Source of the DNA: Holophagaceae bacterium
GTDB lineage: Bacteria > Acidobacteriota > Holophagae > Holophagales > Holophagaceae
Length of the DNA: 64,000 bases
NCBI GenBank assembly: GCA_016710635.1
Contig: JADJVL010000021.1
Location: forward strand, 65,203-129,202
Direction: 5' to 3'
The position numbers and the translations under genes were made by a program. The first letter of the stretch is position 1. Every line of letters begins with the position of its first letter. Positions 57,367 to 64,000 of the stretch are shown here, piece by piece. The notes beneath the pieces are model-generated. The model was not told the DNA's origin, ran no database searches, and saw only the letters and a program-made list of their open reading frames with translations.

Positions 57367-58368
57367 ATGCGCACCCAGCCGCTGGTTCTGCTCACCTCCC
57401 TCGCTCTGCTCCTTACGGCGTGCGCACCCATCCAGTCGGCCGTGGGCTCACGCTCGCGGTTGGACAAGACGCCGCTGAAAGCGGTCTCGGTTGAGCTGGC
57501 GGAAGGCTCCACTCTGTATCCCGGCGGCACGGCCAAGCTGGTGGCCCGGGCCACGGCGGAGGACGGCCAGGTGCTGGTCACCGAGGGCGCGGGGGGCGGG
57601 ACGGTGCGGTGGGACAGCTACCGGCTGGTGGCCCACGACGCCACGGTGCAGGCCGGCGGCGTGGTGGCCCTGGACGAGGATCCCCGGGCCTACGCCGCCC
57701 GTGCCCTGCGCGTGAGCCTCACCGCCCTTTCGAACCCGGAGCGCCGTGCGGAGGTGGAACTGCCGGTGCGCTTCGACAAGGCCTTCACGGCGGACTTCTC
57801 GGGCGCCCCGGGCCGCCCTGGCTTCCCGGGCTCCGCCGGCAATGCAGGCGCCATGGGCATCGATGGGAGCCTGGATCGGAGCAATCCCACCCAGGGCGTC
57901 GAAGGCGGGCCGGGCTGGGAGGGCACCCCCGGGGGCCGCGGCGGCGATGGTGCCGATGGCGCGGACCTACAGGTCCACGCGACCCTCCATCCGGGCCCCG
58001 GGCCGCTGCTCCAGGTGCGCGTGACGGCGGGCGGCACGGCGCGCTACTTCCTGGTGGATCCGAAAGGCGGTTCCCTCCTGATCCGCAGCGACGGCGGCAC
58101 ACCGGGGGCCGGCGGCAAGGGCGGCAAGGGCGGCGCCGGCGGCATCGGCGGCCTGGGGGTTCCCCAGGGCCGTCCCGGGCCCGCTGGCAGCGATGGCAGG
58201 GCCGGGGCCCGCGGTTCAGGAGGTTCTGGCGGCCGCATCACGGTGTGGCTGGACCCTTCGGCGCAGCCCTATGCCCAGGTGCTGCGCTTCTCCAACCAGG
58301 GCCGTTCCGGCGGGCACGACGGCCCGCCGGTGGTGATCCGCGAAGCGGTGGTGCCTCCCCTCTGGTAG
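57367..58368 (+). CDS. Lipoprotein with collagen-like glycine-rich repeats
   Basis: 333 residues. Signal with lipobox LLTAC (cysteine near residue 19). The middle part (residues 30-135) is a beta-rich domain with LAEGSTLYPGGTAKLVARAT. Two glycine-rich blocks of collagen-like GXX triplets follow (GAPGRPGFPGSAGNAGAMG and GGKGGKGGAGGIGGLG, later GRPGPAGSDGRAGARG), separated by a domain containing VRVTAGGTARYFLVDPKGGS. It is probably anchored at the outer membrane and may project from the surface. The ATG at 57367 has GGAG upstream. Function unknown; collagen-like proteins can be adhesins, but this is inference. Confidence 0.75.
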   Translation: MRTQPLVLLTSLALLLTACAPIQSAVGSRSRLDKTPLKAVSVELAEGSTLYPGGTAKLVARATAEDGQVLVTEGAGGGTVRWDSYRLVAHDATVQAGGVVALDEDPRAYAARALRVSLTALSNPERRAEVELPVRFDKAFTADFSGAPGRPGFPGSAGNAGAMGIDGSLDRSNPTQGVEGGPGWEGTPGGRGGDGADGADLQVHATLHPGPGPLLQVRVTAGGTARYFLVDPKGGSLLIRSDGGTPGAGGKGGKGGAGGIGGLGVPQGRPGPAGSDGRAGARGSGGSGGRITVWLDPSAQPYAQVLRFSNQGRSGGHDGPPVVIREAVVPPLW

Positions 58369-58503
58369 GGCGGCGGGGCGCTTCCGTCCCCGCTGAGGTC
58401 TGGCCGGGCCCGGAGGCAAGGTCCATCCGCGCGGGTGGGAAGCAGCGCAGGACGCGTGAGCGGCTGCGCTGCTTGGCCTTTTGCGGTACCGCCTTCCAGC
58501 TGG

Positions 58504-59169
58504 CTAGCGCGCCCCTCGCCGCCCGTAGGTCCACCCGGAAAAGCCCAGGGACGCGGCGACGCCGAGCAGGACGGCCCCGGCGACGCGCAGGGCGGTCTCC
58601 CGGTGGTCCAGGGCCCGGTTGAGCCCGCGCAGGAGGAGCTCGAATACGGCGTCGGCGCTGGAGACCGCGCCGATGACGAGGCAGGCGAGTCCCAGCAGGC
58701 TCATGAACACGATGGGGCCCTTCGGCGAGCCGAAGTGGTAGACGAAGGGGAGGAAGGCGGCGAGGCCCGCGGCGAGGCCCAGGCCCAGGAGGCCCGTCAT
58801 GGCGACGGTCTCGGCGCCGGGGGCGGGGACGGACTCCGGTGAGAGGGCGTGGGCGGCGGCGCTGGTGGCGAGGGGCAGGGCGAGGCCCAGGGCGAGGGCG
58901 GCGAGGCTGGTGAGGTAGCGGGCGCGCACCACCTGGGCCCGGGAGACCGGCAGGGCCAGGAGGAAGTCCTCCGCATCCGACGCGAGGCCCTGGAAGGCCA
59001 CGAGGCCGCCAAGGAGGCTGGCGCTGAAGAGGCAGCCCATGAGGAACTTCTCAGACTGGCCCTGGGCCAGCTTCAGCACCGTGAGGGCGAGGACGAGGGC
59101 CAGCACCGGCGCGAGGGTCAGGGCCTGGCGCCGGTTCACGGTCCAGGCCATGCGGATCAAGGGCAGCAT
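58504..59169 (-). CDS. ABC-2-type transporter permease
   Basis: 221 residues with about six membrane helices, including ALTLAPVLALVLALTVLKLA and the typical ABC-2 intracellular block DAEDFLLALPVSRAQVVRAR. No ATP-binding motif is present, so it works with the ATPase encoded directly upstream, with which it overlaps by 13 bp. It is the last gene of the GntR-controlled operon. The substrate is unknown; similar YtrABC-type systems respond to cell-wall stress. Confidence 0.84.
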   Translation of the reverse strand: MLPLIRMAWTVNRRQALTLAPVLALVLALTVLKLAQGQSEKFLMGCLFSASLLGGLVAFQGLASDAEDFLLALPVSRAQVVRARYLTSLAALALGLALPLATSAAAHALSPESVPAPGAETVAMTGLLGLGLAAGLAAFLPFVYHFGSPKGPIVFMSLLGLACLVIGAVSSADAVFELLLRGLNRALDHRETALRVAGAVLLGVAASLGFSGWTYGRRGAR

Positions 59170-60047
59170 GAGGCTTCCTCCTTGGTGCCCTGGGCGGAGA
59201 GGGCGCGGCCATGGAAGGCGACGAGGTCCTCCAGGCGGGGCCGCTCGAGGATGGCGCCTTCGGGGAGCAGTTCCGGGGCGAGGTCCTCGCAGAGCAGCAC
59301 GAGGCCCAGCGCCGTGCGCTCGCCGCCGGCGCAGCGCGCCAGCACCGGTTCGGACAGCAGCTCCTCGCCGCCCTTCACGAGGACCCAGCGCTCCAGCAGG
59401 TCGTCCTTGGTGCCTTCCAGGACGAGGCGGCCCGCCTTCAGGATGGCCACGTGGTCCGCGATGCGGTCCAGGTCGGTGGTGATGTGGGTGGAGAAGAGGA
59501 CGGCCTTCTGCTCGTCCTGGATCACTTCCAGGAGCAGGTCCAGCACGTCACGGCGGGCGAGGGGATCGAGGCCCGAGGTGGGCTCGTCCAGGAGCAGGAG
59601 TTCGGCGTGGTGGCTCAGGGCCAGGGCCAGGGCGGTCTTCATGCGCTGGCCCTGGCTGAGCTTGGCAAAGGGCGTCTTCGTGGGGATGTCGAAGTGGTCC
59701 ACGAGGCGGCGGAAGCCGGGCGCGTCCCAGGTGGGATAGAAGGGCGCCACCAGCGCGCCCAGTTCGCCGATGCGCAGGTGGGGCGGCAGGGTGGGGCTTT
59801 CCTGCACGAAGCCGATGCGGGCGCGCAGGGCGGCGCCCTGGGCGCGGGCGTCCTCCCCCAGCAGGCGGATCTCGCCGGCGTCGGGGACGAGGAGGCCCAG
59901 CACGAGCTTGATGAGGGTGGACTTGCCGGCGCCGTTGGCGCCCACGAGGCCGGTGATGGCGCCGCGGGGGACGACCAGGTCCAGGTCCCGGAGGGCGAAG
60001 GTGCCGAAGGCCTTGGCGAGACCGCGGAGGCGGAGGGCGGCGTCCAT
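59157..60047 (-). CDS. ABC transporter ATP-binding protein
   Basis: 296 residues. Walker A is GLVGANGAGKSTLIKLVLGL (about residues 33-52), the signature is KLSQGQRMKTALALA, and Walker B is ELLLLDEPTSGLDPLARR. The C-terminal extension after residue 210 is the YtrB-like or bacitracin-type regulatory part. It pairs with the downstream permease. It begins 1 bp before the stop of the first permease gene. Confidence 0.94.
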   Translation of the reverse strand: MDAALRLRGLAKAFGTFALRDLDLVVPRGAITGLVGANGAGKSTLIKLVLGLLVPDAGEIRLLGEDARAQGAALRARIGFVQESPTLPPHLRIGELGALVAPFYPTWDAPGFRRLVDHFDIPTKTPFAKLSQGQRMKTALALALSHHAELLLLDEPTSGLDPLARRDVLDLLLEVIQDEQKAVLFSTHITTDLDRIADHVAILKAGRLVLEGTKDDLLERWVLVKGGEELLSEPVLARCAGGERTALGLVLLCEDLAPELLPEGAILERPRLEDLVAFHGRALSAQGTKEEASCCP

Positions 60048-60048
60048 G

Positions 60049-60723
60049 TCAGAACTCCCGGGCGGCGAAGGCGCGGCGGGCCAGGAGGAAGGCCAGGACC
60101 GTCGCGACGGCGAGGCCCGCGAAGGTGGGGCCGGGATGGGAATCCAGCCACAGGATTCCCTTCAGCAGGCCCAGCACGGCGCGGGAGGCCCAACTCTCGC
60201 TGTGGAGGCGGGGGGCCAGGAACAGAAGCGTGAAGACGCCAAGCCCCGGCACGCCGTAGGCCACGGTGAGGCCCTTGCCGCCCCAGCGCAGGACGGCGGG
60301 CAGGGGATAGGCGAACCAGAGGAAGAAGGACCAGGCGAGGGCGAGGGGATGGTGGACGAGGCCGACGAGGATGAGGGGCGTCTGGGTGTTGCCCCGGAGG
60401 GTGGCCGATACCTGGCCCGACAGGGCGAGGAGGAGGACGGCCACCACGGGCAGGAGGGCGGCCTCCAGGTAGCGCAAGGCCACCACGCGCTCCCGCGGCA
60501 GGGGCAGGGCGAGGAGGGCGGGCAGGGTGCCTTCGGACAGCTCCCGCAGGTGGAAGCTGAGGGGCAGGAAGCAGCTGGCGATGATGGCGATGCCGATGAA
60601 GAAGCCCGCCACGTCGGACTGCCGCTCGGCGCCGCCGATGCCCGCCACGAGCGCGATGAAGAGGGGCGTGAGGAGGAAGAGGCGATGCAGGCGCAGGTCC
60701 CGCTTCAGGAGCTCAAGCAGCAT
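60049..60723 (-). CDS. ABC-2-type transporter permease
   Basis: 224 residues with about six membrane helices, starting LLELLKRDLRLHRLFLLTPL and containing GTLPALLALPLPRERVVALR, the same PxxR-type intracellular motif as its partner. The ATG at 60723 has GGGAGG upstream. It overlaps the start of the upstream ATPase gene by 11 bp. Together with that ATPase it forms the first transporter half of the operon. Confidence 0.82.
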   Translation of the reverse strand: MLLELLKRDLRLHRLFLLTPLFIALVAGIGGAERQSDVAGFFIGIAIIASCFLPLSFHLRELSEGTLPALLALPLPRERVVALRYLEAALLPVVAVLLLALSGQVSATLRGNTQTPLILVGLVHHPLALAWSFFLWFAYPLPAVLRWGGKGLTVAYGVPGLGVFTLLFLAPRLHSESWASRAVLGLLKGILWLDSHPGPTFAGLAVATVLAFLLARRAFAAREF

Positions 60724-61594
60724 GGGACCTCCCATCCAGACGGCGTCGTCCCAGGAGCACGAGGATCTCTTCGAGGCTGGCGCGTTCCACGAGGGCGCGG
60801 CCTGCGAAGCGCTGTCGCGCGCCGTCCAGGTCGTCGGTGAGGCCTTCGAAGCCGTGGGGATTCGTGCGCAGGCCCTGGAAGCTCTGCCGCGCGTCGTCGT
60901 CGAGGAGCTCGAGGCCGCCTTTCACGACGCCCCAGGTTTCCCGCAGGTCGTCCTGGGTTTTCGAGAAGACGATCTCGCCGTCCCGCAGGAGGGTCACGAG
61001 GTCGGCGCGGTCTTCCAGGTCGGAGGTGATGTGGGTGCTGAAGAGGATGGCCTTGGTGTCGGTGAGGCCGTGGGCGAGGCGCGCCAGCAGCTCCCGGCGG
61101 AAGACGGGATCGAGGCCGGTGGTGGGCTCGTCCAGGATGAGGAGGTCCACCTCCCGCGCCATGGCGAGGGTGAGGGCGAAGCGGGTGCGCTGGCCGAGCG
61201 AAAGCGTGTGGGATTTCTGCATGGGATCGAGGCCGAAGTCGGCCATGAGGCTTTTCCAGGCGCCTTCGTTCCAGCCGGGGCAGAAGGGGGCGGTGCTGTC
61301 CTTGATCGTCCGCAGGCTGGCGCCGTGGGTGAACTTGGGTTCGTCGGGGACGTAGGCGATGCGTTGGCGCAGGGCCGGGCCTTCGGTGACGAGGTCGCGG
61401 CCCTGGAAGCGGATGGTGCCGGCGTCCAGCTTCACGAGGCCGAGGAGGCTCTTGAGCAGGGTCGTCTTGCCGGCGCCGTTGGGGCCGATGAGGCCCATGA
61501 GGAGGCCGGCGGGAAGGGTAAAGGAGGCGTCCTGGAGGGTGAAGGCCGGGTAGCGCTTGGTGACTCCGCGCAGTTCGAGGAGGGGGCTAGTCAT
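60713..61594 (-). CDS. ABC transporter ATP-binding protein
   Basis: 293 residues. Walker A is GLIGPNGAGKTTLLKSLLGL, the signature LSLGQRTRFALTLA, and Walker B LLILDEPTTGLDPVFRR. It is homologous to the ATPase at 59157, and together with the two permeases it gives a duplicated ATPase-permease pair, as in YtrBCDE-type exporters. The start overlaps the stop of the GntR gene by 8 bp. Confidence 0.95.
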   Translation of the reverse strand: MTSPLLELRGVTKRYPAFTLQDASFTLPAGLLMGLIGPNGAGKTTLLKSLLGLVKLDAGTIRFQGRDLVTEGPALRQRIAYVPDEPKFTHGASLRTIKDSTAPFCPGWNEGAWKSLMADFGLDPMQKSHTLSLGQRTRFALTLAMAREVDLLILDEPTTGLDPVFRRELLARLAHGLTDTKAILFSTHITSDLEDRADLVTLLRDGEIVFSKTQDDLRETWGVVKGGLELLDDDARQSFQGLRTNPHGFEGLTDDLDGARQRFAGRALVERASLEEILVLLGRRRLDGRSHAA

Positions 61595-61967
61595 GGTCCG
61601 ACTCCAGGAGCAGGTCGAACATGCGGCGCAGCTCTTTGGGGGGGATGGCGGAGCTGCGGGCTTCGGCGATGGCTTTGACGAGGTGTTCCTCCACGGCGCG
61701 CACGCGCTTTTCGCGAAGGAATTCGGGGTTGGGGGAGGCGACGAAGGTGCCTTTGCCGCCGACGGTGTCGATGAGGCCTTCGCGCTCCAGTTCGTCGTAG
61801 GCGCGCTTGGTGGTGATGACGCTGATCTGGAGGGTCTGGGCGAGCTTGCGGATGGAGGGCAGGGCTTCGCCTTCCTTCAGGTGGCCGGCCAGGATCTGGG
61901 TGCGCACCTGGCGGAGGATCTGTTCGTAGATGGGGTTGGGGGAGGCGTTGGAGAGGAGGATCTTCAT
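61587..61967 (-). CDS. GntR-family (YtrA-like) transcriptional regulator
   Basis: 126 residues. The N-terminal winged helix includes PIYEQILRQVRTQILAGHLK and the recognition region LAQTLQISVITTKRAYDELE, with GKGTFVAS as the wing. There is only a short C-terminal helical dimerisation part, as in YtrA-type regulators of ABC transporter operons. It is the first gene of the operon that encodes two ATPases and two permeases. A perfect 8-bp inverted repeat lies over the promoter. Confidence 0.93.
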   Translation of the reverse strand: MKILLSNASPNPIYEQILRQVRTQILAGHLKEGEALPSIRKLAQTLQISVITTKRAYDELEREGLIDTVGGKGTFVASPNPEFLREKRVRAVEEHLVKAIAEARSSAIPPKELRRMFDLLLESDHD

Positions 61968-61982
61968 GGGCTTCCCGGGATG

Positions 61983-62030
61983 ACTGTATACATGGAATAT
62001 ATACAGTAGATTCGATACCCAATCCGTCAA
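61983..62030 (-). promoter_or_regulatory. Promoter and operator of the GntR-ABC operon
   Basis: A perfect inverted repeat ACTGTATA (61983-61990), 9-nt spacer, TATACAGT (62000-62007) lies 16 bp before the gntR ATG. On the minus strand TTGACG (62025-62030) is a good -35, and TGTATA within the right arm could be the -10 (19-bp spacer). The operator covers the -10, as expected for autorepression. Confidence 0.8.
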
Positions 62031-62102
62031 GGGGGGAATTTTGGGGCGGCCTGGAGGCCCGCGTCCCGTGCATCCTGGAGGCCTTCCCTTCCCGGGAGCC
62101 CC

Positions 62103-62633
62103 ATGCTGACCAAGGACCAGTTCGCCGCCGCGATGCTCCGCGAGTGCGACATCTGCGTGCACCTGTTCTCGAAGCTGGGCCCGGAGGCCTACGGGTACCG
62201 CCCCGGCGAGAAGCAGCGCAGCACCACCGAGCTGCTGCGCTACCTGGCCATCTGCGGCATCGCCGGCGCCACCTGCATGCGCGACGGCGGCTGGAAGCAC
62301 TTCGCCGCCTTCTCCGAACGCACCAAGGACATGCCCCCCGAAGCCTTCCCCGAAGCCATGGCCAAGCAGAAAGCCGAACTCGAAACCTACTTCGCCACCA
62401 CCGACGAAGAAACCCTGAGAACCCACATCGCCCCCATGCCCGGCGGCGGCGAACTGCCGCTCGGCGAAGCGCTCTTGAACGGGCCGTTCAAGTGGCTGAC
62501 TAGCTACAAGCTCCAGCTGTTCCTGTACGCCAAGGCGAACGGAGCGGAGATCGGGACGGCGAATGCTTGGCGGGGGATGGATTGGAAGGTGAGGAAAATG
62601 GAAAGAAATCTAATTGTGGTATATATCAATTGA
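62103..62633 (+). CDS. DinB-family protein, C-terminus replaced at island junction
   Basis: 176 residues of the DinB/YfiT-like four-helix type, with MLTKDQFAAAMLRECDIC, RSTTELLRYLAICGIAGATC and the C-terminal LFLYAKANGAEIGTANAWRG. Homologues end a few residues after the GTANxWRG-like motif; here the last 15 or so codons (VRKMERNLIVVYIN) are AT-rich and unrelated. The change in base composition begins at about 62585-62600, inside these codons. The 3' end has therefore been cut and extended by inserted DNA. The conserved part is complete, so the protein may still fold. Confidence 0.85.
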   Translation: MLTKDQFAAAMLRECDICVHLFSKLGPEAYGYRPGEKQRSTTELLRYLAICGIAGATCMRDGGWKHFAAFSERTKDMPPEAFPEAMAKQKAELETYFATTDEETLRTHIAPMPGGGELPLGEALLNGPFKWLTSYKLQLFLYAKANGAEIGTANAWRGMDWKVRKMERNLIVVYIN

Positions 62634-62639
62634 CGAAGA

Positions 62640-62779
62640 AAAACCATCAGTGTTTTGTATGTATATTAAATATTGTATAATATAATTATAGGTAAGGCGG
62701 TTAAAATGTTCTTAGTAGTCCTCACGAGGTTATTTTATAAAGGATTGAATTTTGACTCAACATTTCATAAATTACTAAA
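62640..62779. promoter_or_regulatory. AT-rich leader of the nuclease-STAND gene
   Basis: A strongly AT-rich stretch with no gene. A perfect TATAAT lies at 62676-62681, with TTGTAT at 62655-62660 as an imperfect -35 (15-bp spacer). A small hairpin CCTC-AC-GAGG lies near 62719. An in-frame stop at 62768 limits the start of the following gene to the ATG at 62780. No ribosome binding site is clear. Confidence 0.4.
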
Positions 62780-64000
62780 ATGCTTCGCTACGCCTTAGAT
62801 AATCTTGGTTGGTCCGACTTCGAGCGGCTTATTCAAGCTTTACTAAAAGGGAAGATTGGGTTTGGCATTGAGGCTTGGGGTGGATCAGGTGACCATGGCC
62901 GAGACGCTTTCTTTAAGGTTGTTTAATTACCCTGTTGCAAACACCGAAGGGTTATTTGTTTTCCAGGCCAAATTTGTTGAAGCAGCAAATGCAGCTGGGG
63001 CTAGACCGGACCCGATCATCCGAAAGGCAGTTTATAAAGAAGTTGAACGTATTGGGCAACGAATTGCTAAGGGTGAAACTTTACCAACTCACTATATTTT
63101 ATTTACGAATGCACCTTGCAAAATGGAAACTAGAGAGGCTATTTTCACCAAGTTAAAAGAAATATTTAAAAGCACAGAAGTCCATATCCATGTGCACGAT
63201 GGAAATGATATCTGTGCCTGGCTGGATTCAGCTAGAGAAATTACTCGAGCATTTCCAACCATATTAGGATTTAGTGACCTTGAGGCATTACTTCGTGATC
63301 ATATGGAGCGAGCAATATTTGAAAGAAGTAAGGCAGCACTGGAAGGTGCAGTCAACTTGGCGAAAGTGTTTGTTCCAACTAGAGCATATTATAATGCAGT
63401 CGATTCAATTGCAAAGCAGGGGTTTGTAGTTCTTTCTGGCCCGCCGGAAGCTGGAAAAACTGCGATAGGGAAAATGATCTGTTTAGCGCAACATGCGAGA
63501 GGATGGGAAGTAATCGAATGTAGAGACCCGGAGGACGTCCTCAAAAAATATCAAGAAAATCAGCCACAATGTTTTCTTGCAGATGATTTTTTTGGCCGCA
63601 CAGAGTTTGATCCCACGAGAGCACAACGATGGGAGGCTGAACTCCCTGGTGTTTTAAAGCGTTTAGATAACCGACATTGGTTGATATTAACATCAAGAGC
63701 TCATATTTTACATATTGGCGAGCGTGAGGTAGATATAGATTCTGAAATAATATTCCCACAAACTTCAGAAGTAGTTGTTGAAGCCACATCATTGACGAAA
63801 GAAGACCGTGCCAGAATTCTCTATAGACATGCAAAATCAGCTGAACTATCTGCGAAAATAAAAATATCTTTAAAATCCAGTGTTTGGTCTATCATTGAAA
63901 TGAGAACATTCACAGCAGAAAGGGTGCGTCGCCTTGTTCAAGAATTAGGTGGCCATGAGAGTGAAAGCCCAAGATCTATAATTAAACTGGCAGATATTTC
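62780..64000 (+). pseudogene. Mrr-like nuclease fused to nSTAND3-type NTPase (runs off window; apparent frameshift)
   Basis: About 406 codons are present; the C-terminus is outside the window. The first 46 codons (LDNLGWSDFERLIQALLKG, then WGGSGDHGRDAFF) and the continuation in a second frame (LFVFQAKFVEAANAAGA) together make a PD-(D/E)xK restriction-endonuclease-like domain: the acidic residue is in GRDA and the QxK in FQAK. The frames meet at about 62918, where one extra base (or two missing) shifts them. A linker region follows, then the STAND NTPase: Walker A SGPPEAGKT (63435-63461), Walker B QCFLADDFFGRTEF (about 63567), and WLILTSRAHI further on, matching the nSTAND3 pattern. Proteins of this kind are counted among anti-phage defence sensors. 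If the frameshift is an assembly error, the gene is intact. Confidence 0.8.

Noticed and set aside
58373..58393. Terminator between the collagen-like lipoprotein and ABC operon
   Set aside because: GCGGGG/CCCCGC gives only a 6-bp stem with a 9-nt loop and no T-tract; such stems occur by chance in this GC-rich sequence.
62935..63156. Small plus-strand open frame inside the STAND gene
   Set aside because: It is an out-of-frame shadow; the conserved nuclease and linker sequence lies in another frame over the same bases.
62640..64000. Prophage or transposon as explanation of the AT-rich end
   Set aside because: No integrase, transposase, inverted terminal repeat or phage structural gene is visible in the 1.4 kb present; it cannot be excluded beyond the window.

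Overview
The window is chromosomal DNA of a GC-rich bacterium. From 1 to about 62,590 the base composition, codon use and close gene packing are uniform. From about 62,590 to the end the sequence is strikingly AT-rich. The gene set fits an anaerobic or facultative acidobacterium of the Holophaga/Geothrix type: a single-chain pyruvate:ferredoxin oxidoreductase with its dihydroorotate-dehydrogenase-like partner, mitochondrial-type aconitase, separate AccB and AccC, beta-propeller diguanylate cyclases, and RND efflux. This taxonomic placement is an inference from gene content, not a proven assignment.

Layout. 1-6.4 kb: end of an acyl-CoA dehydrogenase, alanine dehydrogenase plus aminotransferase, a TPR/glycosyltransferase-like protein, a YiiX-like hydrolase lipoprotein and an SDR. 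6.4-21.5 kb: two propeller-GGDEF diguanylate cyclases, a tandem pair of MFS transporters, a broken TPR gene, a frameshifted acyl-CoA carboxyltransferase, a small membrane methyltransferase and an Ig-repeat/SPOR-like secreted protein. 21.5-30 kb: an HtrA protease, then a compact operon (TolC, membrane fusion protein, RND pump, DUF2892, DUF6132, rhodanese, DUF302) divergent from an ArsR regulator. 30-34.6 kb: DinB-like protein, Lrp plus saccharopine-dehydrogenase-like enzyme, MurJ, a nickel/cobalt-type transporter and tRNA-Thr. 34.8-43.5 kb: PFOR and partner, an orphan gene, and the ribH-nusB-accB-accC block. 43.5-51 kb: SulP/MarR/DUF1275 cluster, FMN-binding protein, a DsrE/TetR divergon with paired operators, and aconitase. 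51-58.4 kb: small membrane proteins, an S9 peptidase, cupin, DUF418, TetR and a collagen-like lipoprotein. 58.5-62 kb: a GntR-controlled double ABC transporter operon.

The most unusual part is the right end. A DinB-family gene loses its normal C-terminus at 62,585-62,600, exactly where composition collapses. An AT-rich segment follows, carrying a large gene that runs off the window: an Mrr-like PD-(D/E)xK nuclease domain fused to a STAND-type NTPase (nSTAND3-like). This looks like the left edge of a horizontally acquired anti-phage defence island.

Six genes contain apparent frameshifts in otherwise conserved, full-length proteins, so part of this may be assembly indel error rather than gene decay. 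A 74-bp vestige of the cupin gene lies on the far side of the S9 peptidase gene.
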